This document shows positions 1 to 7,675 of a stretch of 54,214 nt of DNA, piece after piece; the stretch's first letter is position 1; each line of letters starts with the position of its first letter. The stretch comes from Alphaproteobacteria bacterium (GTDB taxonomy: Bacteria; Pseudomonadota; Alphaproteobacteria; Reyranellales; Reyranellaceae). A program made the translations under genes and the position numbers. A model generated the notes under the pieces. It ran no database searches and was not told where the DNA came from. It worked only from the letters and a program-made list of their open reading frames with translations. The stretch spans positions 1 to 54,214 of the forward strand of contig CANJHI010000015.1 in NCBI GenBank assembly GCA_947474005.1. Reading direction: 5' to 3'.

Positions 1-47
1 ACACGCATGTCGGGGGCCGAGCCAGGCGTGCACCGAGCACTATAAAC

Positions 48-179
48 CTATCCTGGCCCCTGAAACCCGCTCCGGTGCTTGCCGCGCCTCGAAACCGATG
101 AAAAAACGTGCAGGTCTCGCTTGGAGAACTCAGTCCGACAGGCTGCTAGAAGAGCCAGACTGGTGAGAAAGTGTCGCAT
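48..179 (-). CDS. possible small lipoprotein-like ORF (43 aa), uncertain
   Basis: I do not recognise this product. It would be 43 aa, with a short hydrophobic N-terminus ending in a lipobox-like LAAC near residue 15, followed by a basic, Ser/Arg-rich tail with no domain. The main support is a strong Shine-Dalgarno (GGGGAGG, five bases before the ATG at 179). It lies 73 bp downstream of sufU on the same strand, so it could be the last gene of that operon. The rest of positions 1-252 holds nothing else I can identify. It could equally be the decayed end of a mobile element or a chance ORF. Confidence 0.25.
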   Translation of the reverse strand: MRHFLTSLALLAACRTEFSKRDLHVFSSVSRRGKHRSGFQGPG

Positions 180-252
180 AAAGCCTCCCCGGCGATGCAG
201 CACACACCGTGACGGCCGACTATGTCGCAACCGGGGCGTTGGCGCGACGAAA

Positions 253-672
253 CTAGGAGAGGGCATCCTTCAAGGCCTCGAACGGCAGCATTACGCACTC
301 CTGGCGCGATTTGTGCGCGGCAACCGGCGCGAAGATGTCGAAAGGTTCAGCAGCCTCGCCTTGCTCCCGCCCGATGGCGCGTTCGGCATCGTGGCGCACC
401 GCGGCAATGCCAGCCGCATCTAGGCCCACCGCGACCGAAGACAGGGCCGAGGCGGAGGCCTGGCAGAGAAGGCAGCCGCGCACCTGGTGGGCGATCTCGG
501 CGATCCGCCCCTGCCCGTCCAGCCGGACATCGATCGTCACCCGGTCGCCGCACAGCGGGTTATCGCGGCGGGCCGACTTCGTCGGGTCTGCGAGCTTGCC
601 CGCTCCGGTCTTGGCCTTGGCAAGGGCCACGATCCGGTCCTGGTAGAGCTGATCGCTCATCGCACCACTCAT
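253..672 (-). CDS. sufU: SufU-like iron-sulfur/sulfur scaffold protein
   Basis: 139-aa NifU_N/SufU-fold protein. The three conserved cysteines sit in the expected contexts: NPLCGD (first Cys plus Asp), RGCLLCQASAS, and RQECVMLPFEAL near the C-terminus. In this family these residues bind Zn or Fe-S and accept persulfide from the partner desulfurase. The spacing between the second and third motifs is long, as in the Firmicutes-type SufU rather than IscU. The start at 672 (MSGAMSD) overlaps the sufS stop as ATGA; MSDQ at 660 is the alternative. Being last in a Mo-hydroxylase maturation operon suggests it takes sulfur from the adjacent SufS, either for Fe-S assembly or for Moco sulfuration. That last step is inference. 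Confidence 0.85.
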   Translation of the reverse strand: MSGAMSDQLYQDRIVALAKAKTGAGKLADPTKSARRDNPLCGDRVTIDVRLDGQGRIAEIAHQVRGCLLCQASASALSSVAVGLDAAGIAAVRHDAERAIGREQGEAAEPFDIFAPVAAHKSRQECVMLPFEALKDALS

Positions 673-1904
673 CGAAGCGTCTTGGCCGCGTGCCGGACGC
701 CGGTCAGCAGGGCGTCGATGTCGCTGCCGTCGTTGTACGGCGCCATCGAAACGCGGGTCGTGCCGTCGAGATCGAAGCGGTCCATGAGCGGCTGCGCGCA
801 ATGATGGCCGGCGCGGACGGCAACACCGAAAGAGTCGAGGGTCTGGGCGACATCGTGCGGATGCACGCCGTCCAGCGTGAACGACACGACGGGATAACGG
901 TTCTGCAGGCCCGCCGGCCCGAATATTCGGGCGCCGTCGATCTTCTGCAGGCCATCCATCAGGTGCTGGACCATCGTCATCTCGTGGGCATGGGCACCGG
1001 TCCAGTCGAGTGCTTGCATCCACTTGCAGGCGGCGCCGAGCCCGATCGCCGGCCCGATGGGCGGCGTGCCTGCTTCGAAGCGGCGCGGCGCCGGCGCCCA
1101 GGTCGTCTCGGCGAATGTCACGCGGCCGATCATCGAGCCGCCGCCCATGAAGGGCGGCATGACGTCGAGCAGTTCGGCCTTTGCCCACAGCACGCCGATG
1201 CCGTTCGGCCCGTAGGCCTTGTGGCCGGCGAAGACGTAGAAATCGACACCGAGCGATGGCAGATCGATGGGCCCGTGCGGCGCGCGCTGTGCGCCATCGA
1301 GCATGACCTTGGCGCCGATGGACTTCGCGGCGGCAACCACTGCGCCGACATCGACGACCGCGCCGGTTACGTTGGAGACATGCGCGAGCGAAATCAGCTT
1401 GGTCTTGGGCGTGAGCAGGCCCGGCAGTTTCTCGAGATCGATGCGGCCGTCGGTCGTCACCGGGATCATGTCGATCTCGATGCCGGAGCGCGCACGCAGG
1501 AGCTGCCACGGCACGATGTTGGAATGGTGTTCCAGCTCCGACAGCAGGATGCGATCGCCCGGCTTCAGCAGGGAGCCGTAGGAATAGGCGACCAGATTGA
1601 TCGCCGCGGTACATCCGCCAGTGAACACGATCTCCATCGGCTGGACGCCGAGAAACCGTGCGACGTCGGCGCGGGCGTTCTCGTAGGCATCCGTCGCCCG
1701 TTCGGCGAGGCGATGGACGCCGCGCAGCACATTGGCGCGGCCCGTGGTCTCGTAGGTCCGCACGGCATCGAGCACCGCATTAGGCGTCTGCGCCGACGCG
1801 CCATTGTCGAGATAGTGGACCGGCCGGCCGTCGATGATCTGGGACAGAATCGGGAACTGGCCACGCACTGCGGCGACGTCGAAACTCATGCCCGGGACAC
1901 TCAT
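669..1904 (-). CDS. sufS: SufS-type cysteine desulfurase (group II NifS-like)
   Basis: 411-aa PLP-dependent aminotransferase class V protein. It releases sulfur from cysteine as an enzyme-bound persulfide. The PLP lysine is K229 in FAGHKAYGPNG, the PLP-ring contacts are in ELEHHSN (about 123) and LDGAQ (about 202), and the catalytic cysteine is C369 in RAGHHCAQP, which is the group II (SufS/CsdA) signature. Length is normal for the family. It overlaps its upstream neighbour and sufU by 4 bp each, so translation is probably coupled. No sufBCD is present here. Neighbouring XdhC genes recall the Rhodobacter XdhC-NifS4 pair that sulfurates Moco, so this may be a dedicated sulfur donor for a Mo hydroxylase. 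Confidence 0.92.
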   Translation of the reverse strand: MSVPGMSFDVAAVRGQFPILSQIIDGRPVHYLDNGASAQTPNAVLDAVRTYETTGRANVLRGVHRLAERATDAYENARADVARFLGVQPMEIVFTGGCTAAINLVAYSYGSLLKPGDRILLSELEHHSNIVPWQLLRARSGIEIDMIPVTTDGRIDLEKLPGLLTPKTKLISLAHVSNVTGAVVDVGAVVAAAKSIGAKVMLDGAQRAPHGPIDLPSLGVDFYVFAGHKAYGPNGIGVLWAKAELLDVMPPFMGGGSMIGRVTFAETTWAPAPRRFEAGTPPIGPAIGLGAACKWMQALDWTGAHAHEMTMVQHLMDGLQKIDGARIFGPAGLQNRYPVVSFTLDGVHPHDVAQTLDSFGVAVRAGHHCAQPLMDRFDLDGTTRVSMAPYNDGSDIDALLTGVRHAAKTLR

Positions 1905-3553
1905 GCAGGACTCCGCTCCCGCCAGGCGGCCAGCGCCTCGGGCGTGTCGATGTCCGTGATCGCCGCCTCGCCCGCCATCTCGACCTCGCAGACGAGATCG
2001 GCATGCTCGCCGATCAGGTGCTTGGCGCCGCTGTCGCCGGACAGCAGCACCATTTCCGGAAAGAAGCGACGCGCCCAGAGGACCGGATTGCCGCGCTTGC
2101 CACCGACCGTCGGCACGCAGATAGCGCGGCCTTCGACGGGACTGAAGGCCGCGATCAGGCGGTTGAGCAGGCCCGCACCGACCCCGGGCATGTCACCCAG
2201 TTGAACGACCGCCGCATCGGCGTTGGAACTGAGTGCGCCGATGCCGGTCCGTACCGACGTGCTGAGCCCCTCGGCAAAATCTGGATTGGTGACGAAGCGC
2301 AGGCGCGACCGGCCGGGGATGGCTGCTTCGATGGCGGCCCGCACCTGCTCGGCCATGTGCCCGAGCACGACGACGATCTCGACGGCCTGGGACTCGAGTG
2401 CAGCCTTCACGGCATGCACGACCAAGGGCTCGCCATTGGCATCGGCCAGCATCTTGTTGGGGCCACCCATGCGCGTCGACCGTCCGGCCGCGAGCACGAG
2501 GACCGCGACCCGTGGTGCCTGCTGTGGTCCTTCATCTTCCGACGGCTCATCGTCGCGTGGCTGCGGCCGGCTCGCGATCTCTGCCAGCAGGCCGCCCGCG
2601 CCCATGCGAACAATCTCTGCCCGGCCGACGGGCAAACCGGCCGCCAGCCGCTCCAGCACCATGTCGAAGCCATTGTACTTGGGTGATTTCGCGCATCCCG
2701 GTAGACCAAGGACCGGCTTGCCGTCGAGCTCGGCGGTCAGCAGCAGATTGCCGGGATCGACCGGCATGCCGAAGTGGTGGACCTTGCCGCCCGCCTCGGC
2801 GATGCCCAGCGGCACCACATCGTGGCGATCCACGATCGCCGACGCTCCGGCGATGAGGAAAAGATCACAGCCTTCCGCCTTCAGTTCCTTCAACGCCCCG
2901 GCAATAGCCTTGGCGTCGTGCGCGACGCGGCGCTCGCAGTTCAACGTGCTGCCGAGAGATGTCAGGCGCTTGGTCGTCGTGCCGACCGCCTTGTCGAGCA
3001 CCTTGTCGCGGGTGCCCGGCAGCCTGGTCTGGATAAGCCCGGTGCGCATTGCCTTGAATGGGGCCACCGAGATCAAGGGCTGGTTGGCCGAGTGGGCGAC
3101 CCCGATGGCACGGTTCACGGCTGTCCTCGGAGCGCCGTAGGGAATGATCTTCACGGTGGCCACCATCTGCCGTGGCTCCACACGTGCGAAGGGTGGCAGC
3201 GTCGCCACGGTGACCGACTCGTCCAGTTCGTTCAGCGCGTCGATGCGTTCGTGATCGACGACGGCCAGCCCCGAGCCCTTGGAGAAATGATTGCAGCGTC
3301 CTGTGAAAGGCGCTGTGACCTCGATCCCCTCGCCCGCCAGCGCCTGGGCGACCGTCGCGGCCGCTTCGTCTTCGTGCACGTCATCGGGATCGAGGCGCGC
3401 TGCCACCACCGTCGACACACCGGCGGCTTTGAGCTTGGCGACATCCCCCACCGACAAGGTTCGGCCCTTGGAGAAATTGATTCCACCCGAGCGCCAGCTA
3501 TGGCCCAGGATGGCGCCCGTGGCCTCGTCGATGGGAGTGTCGCCAAATCTCAC
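1901..3553 (-). CDS. fused molybdopterin-binding (MoeA/MoCF-like) and MobA-like nucleotidyltransferase protein
   Basis: 550-aa two-domain protein. Residues 1-160 are a MoeA-like N-terminal region, and about 160-310 are a MoCF molybdopterin-binding domain with FLIAGASAIVDRHD and GLPGCAKSP. An acidic, proline-rich linker spans about 328-347. Residues 349-550 are a MobA/MocA-like NTP transferase with the LAAGRSTRMGG nucleotide loop (354-364) and LGDMPGV (about 452), which carries metal-binding Asp. The known role of such parts is insertion of molybdate into MPT and transfer of CMP or GMP; for xanthine-dehydrogenase-type enzymes the expected product is MPT-cytosine dinucleotide. The 4-bp overlaps on both sides place it in the coxDE-xdhC-suf operon. 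Confidence 0.85.
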   Translation of the reverse strand: MRFGDTPIDEATGAILGHSWRSGGINFSKGRTLSVGDVAKLKAAGVSTVVAARLDPDDVHEDEAAATVAQALAGEGIEVTAPFTGRCNHFSKGSGLAVVDHERIDALNELDESVTVATLPPFARVEPRQMVATVKIIPYGAPRTAVNRAIGVAHSANQPLISVAPFKAMRTGLIQTRLPGTRDKVLDKAVGTTTKRLTSLGSTLNCERRVAHDAKAIAGALKELKAEGCDLFLIAGASAIVDRHDVVPLGIAEAGGKVHHFGMPVDPGNLLLTAELDGKPVLGLPGCAKSPKYNGFDMVLERLAAGLPVGRAEIVRMGAGGLLAEIASRPQPRDDEPSEDEGPQQAPRVAVLVLAAGRSTRMGGPNKMLADANGEPLVVHAVKAALESQAVEIVVVLGHMAEQVRAAIEAAIPGRSRLRFVTNPDFAEGLSTSVRTGIGALSSNADAAVVQLGDMPGVGAGLLNRLIAAFSPVEGRAICVPTVGGKRGNPVLWARRFFPEMVLLSGDSGAKHLIGEHADLVCEVEMAGEAAITDIDTPEALAAWRERSPA

Positions 3554-4278
3554 GCCGCAACCACCTTCGGCCCGGCGAGCGCTTCCAGGCGGCGCGCACG
3601 CACTTCGACGATCTGGCCCAGGATCGACACCGCGATCTCAGCTGGCGACTTGGCGCCGATGTTCAGGCCGACCGGACCGTAGACGCGCGCGAACATCTCG
3701 TCGGTGATCCCGACTTCGCCCAGCCGCTCCTTGCGCTTGGCATGGGTCTTCCGGCTGCCGAGCGCGCCGATATAGAAGACATCGGACTTCAGCGCCGCTT
3801 CGAGCGCCGGATCATCGAGCTTGGGATCGTGTGTCAAGGTGACGACGGCAGTGGAGACGTCGAGCCCCATCGCCTGGAACGCCTCGTCGGCCCAGTCCTG
3901 GATCACCTTCACGTCGGGAAAGCGCGCGCTGGTGGCCCAAGCGCCGCGCGGATCGACGACGGTGACGTCGAAGTCGAGCATGGTCGCCATCGGCGCCAGG
4001 GTCTGCGCGATATGGACCGCGCCCACGATGATCAGGCGCGGTGGCGGCACGTAGACATTGAGAAAGATCTTCTGGCCGTCGAAATCGATCGTCTCGCTGC
4101 GGCCGATCGCCATGGCGCGGCGGGCTGCGGACACGAGCGTGGCGTCGCCCGCCATCGCACCGTCGGCCCTGTCGAGATAGATCAAGGTTTCGGCGGCATC
4201 GCTGAGGCGCGTCACCAAGGTAACGGCGGTGCGCTCGGTGCGGGCCTGCTGGAGGGCCGCAAGGGTCTCGGTCTTCAT
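3550..4278 (-). CDS. XdhC-family protein, C-terminal Rossmann half
   Basis: 242 aa. The C-terminal two thirds is the XdhC Rossmann domain: a GAVHIAQTLAPM dinucleotide-type loop near residue 85, VVDPRGAWA, and the conserved stretch YIGALGSRKTHAKR with GLNIGAKSPAEIA. XdhC proteins bind freshly made Moco, protect it, and promote its sulfuration and insertion into xanthine dehydrogenase-type enzymes. The N-terminal CoxI-type domain is encoded separately by the gene just upstream, so the usual single XdhC chain is split in two. It overlaps the fusion gene by 4 bp and starts 4 bp after the small XdhC gene ends. Confident as a family call; the client enzyme is unknown. Confidence 0.88.
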   Translation of the reverse strand: MKTETLAALQQARTERTAVTLVTRLSDAAETLIYLDRADGAMAGDATLVSAARRAMAIGRSETIDFDGQKIFLNVYVPPPRLIIVGAVHIAQTLAPMATMLDFDVTVVDPRGAWATSARFPDVKVIQDWADEAFQAMGLDVSTAVVTLTHDPKLDDPALEAALKSDVFYIGALGSRKTHAKRKERLGEVGITDEMFARVYGPVGLNIGAKSPAEIAVSILGQIVEVRARRLEALAGPKVVAA

Positions 4279-4282
4279 CGGA

Positions 4283-4603
4283 TCAGCTCACCTTCTCGAC
4301 GAACACCTGGACCTTGCCGCCGCAGGCGAGGCCGACATCCCAGGCCTGCTCGTCGGTGACGCCGAAATCGAGCAGCCGCGGCTTGCCGTCGGCGATCGCG
4401 GCCAGCGCCTCCTTGACGACGGCGCCCTCAATGCAGCCGCCCGACACCGAACCGACCATGGCGCCTGAGTCATCGACGCCGAGTTGGCTGCCGACCGGGC
4501 GTGGCGAGGACCCCCAGGTGGTGATCACCGTAGCCAAGGCGACGCCCTTGCCCGAGTTCTTCCATTTGCCGACCTGATCCAGCACATCGAGAGCGTCACT
4601 CAT
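4283..4603 (-). CDS. XdhC/CoxI N-terminal domain protein
   Basis: 106-aa protein corresponding to the XdhC_CoxI N-terminal domain. It carries GKGVALATVITTWGSSPRP, GSVSGGCIEGAVV with the conserved GGC cysteine, and a closing CGGKVQVFVEKV. The GGC cysteine is a family hallmark thought to contact Moco or sulfur. I chose the ATG at 4603 because AAGGAG precedes it by a proper distance; an in-frame ATG at 4636 would lie inside coxE and has no ribosome site. It probably works with the Rossmann-half protein encoded immediately downstream. Confidence 0.87.
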   Translation of the reverse strand: MSDALDVLDQVGKWKNSGKGVALATVITTWGSSPRPVGSQLGVDDSGAMVGSVSGGCIEGAVVKEALAAIADGKPRLLDFGVTDEQAWDVGLACGGKVQVFVEKVS

Positions 4604-4608
4604 GATTT

Positions 4609-5859
4609 CTACTCCTTGCGCAGTTCCGTCTGCCATGTGGCGAGCCGTCTGTCGGCGCCCGGCGTCACCGTCCCCAGCGCCGCGATCAGCCCGGTCAGGC
4701 TTTCGAGGTTGTGGACGGGACGGAATTCATCGACATGGGGCAACATCGCCTTGTTGCCTTGAGATTTGGGTTCATAGGCACCGTAGCGCAAGAGCGGGTT
4801 CAACCAAACCAGCCGGGCGCAGGACTTGTGCAGTCGGTCCATCTCCTCGGCCAGCCCGCCGCCGCCTTCGCGATCCAGCCCGTCGGTGATCAGCACGACG
4901 ACCGCGCCCTGCCCCAGTACCCGGCGCGACCATTTGTTGTTGAATTCATGAAGTGTCTGTCCGATCCGCGTGCCACCCGACCAATCTTCGACCTGCGCCG
5001 AGGCTTTGACTAGCGCTATATCCACATCCCTATAACGCAAGGCTCGGGTCACGTTGGTCAACCGGGTGCCGAAAGTGAAGCAATAGACGCGGTCCCGGTC
5101 ATTGGTAATGGTATGCATGAAGTGCAGGAACATGCGGGTGTAGCGCGACATCGAGCCTGAGATATCGCACAGGATGACGAGCGGCGGCGGCCGGCGGCGA
5201 GGCTCGCGGCGGCGCAGTTCGGTCAGGCCTTCCGGGCGCAGCGCCCGGCGCAGGGAGGCGCGAAAATCCACCCGCGGCCCGCGCCGCGCCGGACGGAAGC
5301 GGCGGGTGCGCCGCTCCGGCACCGGCAGGCGCATCCGGGCGATGGCGCGGAGCGCGTCGTCGATCTCGGCCTGCGACATCTGCTCGAAGTCCTTGTGCTG
5401 CAGGATCTCGCGGTCGGAGACGGTGAAGGTGGCCTCGACCTCTACTTCCGGTGGTTCGTCCTCGCCGGTCGGCGCCTCGCCGCGGCCGGGCTGTAGCGCC
5501 TCCTGCAGGCGGCGGCTGAGCTGCTTGCGCTCATCCTGGTCTGCCGGCACGCCGACCTGGGGCAGCAGCATCTCCATCATCTTTTCCAGGAGACGCGGGT
5601 TGCGCCAGTAGACGTGGAACGCCTGGTCGAAGATCTCGCGCTGGTCGCGTCGGTTCACGAAGACCGAATGCAGGGTCCAGTAGAAGTCGTCGCGCTTCTT
5701 CAGGCCCGCTGCTTCGACTGCCTCGATGGCGCGCAGGATTTGTCCCGGACCGACGCGCAGCCCGGCGGTGCGCAACGTGCGGGCAAAGTGCACGATATTG
5801 GTGGCGAGCTTGCCGCCGCCCGGATCAGGCGCGGCCGATGTGTCGGGCGGCGCGTCCAT
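4609..5859 (-). CDS. coxE: CoxE-like VWA domain protein
   Basis: 416 aa. An N-terminal helical region (1-110) leads through an acidic, proline-rich linker and an Arg-rich segment (about 173-225) into a von Willebrand A domain. The metal-ion site is complete: DISGSMS at 232-238, the Thr of SGGTRIG near 297, and ITDGLD near 326. CoxE acts with the CoxD AAA+ ATPase in maturing Mo hydroxylases, best studied for the Cu-Mo CO dehydrogenase. The pair resembles MoxR/VWA chaperone couples. The gene lies 10 bp downstream of coxD, and its stop is 5 bp before the XdhC N-domain start. Arg richness suggests it contacts an acidic partner or nucleotide, which is a guess. Confidence 0.88.
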   Translation of the reverse strand: MDAPPDTSAAPDPGGGKLATNIVHFARTLRTAGLRVGPGQILRAIEAVEAAGLKKRDDFYWTLHSVFVNRRDQREIFDQAFHVYWRNPRLLEKMMEMLLPQVGVPADQDERKQLSRRLQEALQPGRGEAPTGEDEPPEVEVEATFTVSDREILQHKDFEQMSQAEIDDALRAIARMRLPVPERRTRRFRPARRGPRVDFRASLRRALRPEGLTELRRREPRRRPPPLVILCDISGSMSRYTRMFLHFMHTITNDRDRVYCFTFGTRLTNVTRALRYRDVDIALVKASAQVEDWSGGTRIGQTLHEFNNKWSRRVLGQGAVVVLITDGLDREGGGGLAEEMDRLHKSCARLVWLNPLLRYGAYEPKSQGNKAMLPHVDEFRPVHNLESLTGLIAALGTVTPGADRRLATWQTELRKE

Positions 5860-5869
5860 TATCGTGACC

Positions 5870-6793
5870 TCAGCCCAGCGGCTCAGCGGCGATGTCGGAC
5901 TTCACTTTTCGCAGGATCTCCGCCGCTTCGGAACCTTGCAGGCGCTGGATATCGTCCTGGTATTTCAGCAGCACACCCAGCGTATCGTTGATGGTCCTGG
6001 GGTCGAGGTCGAGCGCGTTGAGCTCCGACAGCGCTGTGGCCCAGTCGATCGACTCGGCCACGCCCGGCGCCTTGAAGAGGTCGAGCTTGCGCAGTTCCTG
6101 AACGAAGCCCACGACCTGGCGCGACAGCCGGTCGCTCGATCCCGGCGCCTTCACCTTGAGAATCTCCAGTTCGCGCTTCAGGTCGGGATAGTCGACCCAG
6201 TGATAGAAGCAGCGGCGCTTGAGCGCGTCGTGGATTTCACGGGTGCGATTGGACGTTACGATCACGATCGGGATCTCCGCCGCCTTCACCGTGCCGAGCT
6301 CGGGGATCGTCACCTGAAAGTCTGACAGCAATTCGAGCAGGTAGGCTTCGAACGGCTCGTCGGTCCGGTCCAATTCATCGATCAGCAGGATCGGGGCGCC
6401 TTCGGTGTGCGGGCTGAGGGCTTCGAGCAACGGACGACGGATCAGGAATCGCTCGTCGAAAATGTCGGCCGCCAACTGGCCGCGATCGTGCACGCCTTGC
6501 GCCTCGGCAAGCCTGATCTCGATCATCTGCCGGGCGTAGTTCCATTCGTACACCGCCGAGGAAACGTCGAGGCCCTCGTAGCACTGGAGGCGAATCAGTG
6601 GACGCTTCAGGGTCGCCGCCAACACCTTGGCGATCTCCGTCTTGCCCACGCCCGCCTCGCCTTCGCAGAACAGCGGACGGCCGAGCTTGAGGGCAAGGTA
6701 AAGGACGGTGGCGAGGCTACGATCGGCGATGTAGTCGCCGCTCTTCAGAAGCTCGACGGTGGCGTCGATGGAGGCCGGCGTGGCGGAGGACAT
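5870..6793 (-). CDS. coxD: CoxD-like MoxR-family AAA+ ATPase
   Basis: 307-aa MoxR-type AAA+ ATPase. Walker A is GEAGVGKT (45-52), Walker B is ILLIDELDR, sensor-1 is VTSNRTREIHDALKRRC, and the sequence ends in a helical lid. CoxD is a membrane-associated chaperone-like ATPase that helps build the sulfurated active site of Mo-containing CO dehydrogenase. The ATG at 6793 is chosen over 6811 because GGGAG lies just upstream. It is the first gene of the seven-gene minus-strand operon; its promoter must lie in the 123-bp gap shared with the divergent SDR gene, but I could not pick one out with confidence. Confidence 0.88.
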   Translation of the reverse strand: MSSATPASIDATVELLKSGDYIADRSLATVLYLALKLGRPLFCEGEAGVGKTEIAKVLAATLKRPLIRLQCYEGLDVSSAVYEWNYARQMIEIRLAEAQGVHDRGQLAADIFDERFLIRRPLLEALSPHTEGAPILLIDELDRTDEPFEAYLLELLSDFQVTIPELGTVKAAEIPIVIVTSNRTREIHDALKRRCFYHWVDYPDLKRELEILKVKAPGSSDRLSRQVVGFVQELRKLDLFKAPGVAESIDWATALSELNALDLDPRTINDTLGVLLKYQDDIQRLQGSEAAEILRKVKSDIAAEPLG

Positions 6794-6916
6794 GCAACTC
6801 CCGGGAAACACTTAAGGGAAAACGCTGAAGGAACGCGCAAGCCTCAGTGTAGCGGATGGCGCGGGCCGCCGATATGGTGGGAATCTCTGGAGAGATCAAG
6901 CGCTTGGGAGGCGGAC

Positions 6917-7660
6917 ATGGAGGCAGAACTGTTCAAGGGCCGGACGGCGATCGTGACCGGCGGCGCGCGCGGCATCGGCCTCGCCTGTGCGGCGAAAATC
7001 ACGGCCGGCGGCGGGCGTGTCGCATTGTGGGATCGCGACCTCGCACGTGCCGAACAGTCGGCGGCCGCGCTGAAGGGCGCCATTGCGATCGAGGTCGACG
7101 TGACCAGCGAAACGTCCGTCGCCGCGGCGCTCGCCGCCACCGAGAAGCGGCTGGCGCCTTCCGATATCTTGGTTGCAAGTGCCGGCATCACCGGACCGAA
7201 TACGACGGTCGCCACCTACCCCGTCGACGCCTGGCGGCAGGTGATCGACATCAACCTGACCGGTGTGTTCCTGTGCAACCGTGCCGTGGCCGACGGCATG
7301 GCCAAGCGCGGATGGGGACGCATCGTCAACATCGCCTCGGTGGCCGGCAAGGAAGGCAATCCCAATGCCTCCGCCTACTCCGCCTCGAAGGCCGGCGTCA
7401 TCGGCCTCACCAAGTCGCTCGGCAAGGAACTTGCTACGACGGGCGTGCTGGTGAACTGCGTCGCGCCGGCGGTGGTGAAGACGGAGCTGTTCAGTCAGAT
7501 GACCGAGCAACACATCAACTACATGCTGTCGAAGATCCCGATGAACCGCTTTGGAGAAGTCGACGAAGTGGCCGAGATGGTCGCGTGGCTGGCGTCGAGC
7601 CACTGCACCTTCGCGACCGGTGCCACCTTCGATCTCTCCGGCGGACGCGCAACCTACTAA
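6917..7660 (+). CDS. short-chain dehydrogenase/reductase
   Basis: 247-aa classical SDR. It shows the NAD(P)-binding TGGARGIG loop near residue 14, an ASAG in place of the usual NNAG, and the catalytic Ser in NIASVAG followed by YSASK (Tyr and Lys). The C-terminal LSGGRATY is typical of FabG-like members. An acidic residue after the second beta strand (LWDRD) suggests a preference for NAD(H). The start at 6917 has GGGAGG upstream. The amidase follows after 15 bp in the same direction, so both are probably co-transcribed for catabolism of an unknown hydroxylated amide or ester. The exact substrate cannot be read from sequence. Confidence 0.88.
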   Translation: MEAELFKGRTAIVTGGARGIGLACAAKITAGGGRVALWDRDLARAEQSAAALKGAIAIEVDVTSETSVAAALAATEKRLAPSDILVASAGITGPNTTVATYPVDAWRQVIDINLTGVFLCNRAVADGMAKRGWGRIVNIASVAGKEGNPNASAYSASKAGVIGLTKSLGKELATTGVLVNCVAPAVVKTELFSQMTEQHINYMLSKIPMNRFGEVDEVAEMVAWLASSHCTFATGATFDLSGGRATY

Positions 7661-7675
7661 AGGCGAGTTGCTGAC

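Noticed and set aside
222..2204. 660-codon plus-strand open frame across the suf and fusion genes
   Set aside because: It is antisense to sufU, sufS and part of the fusion gene, all with clear motifs; it has low-complexity Arg/Gly/Pro/Ala content and no domain. It is a shadow of high-GC codons.
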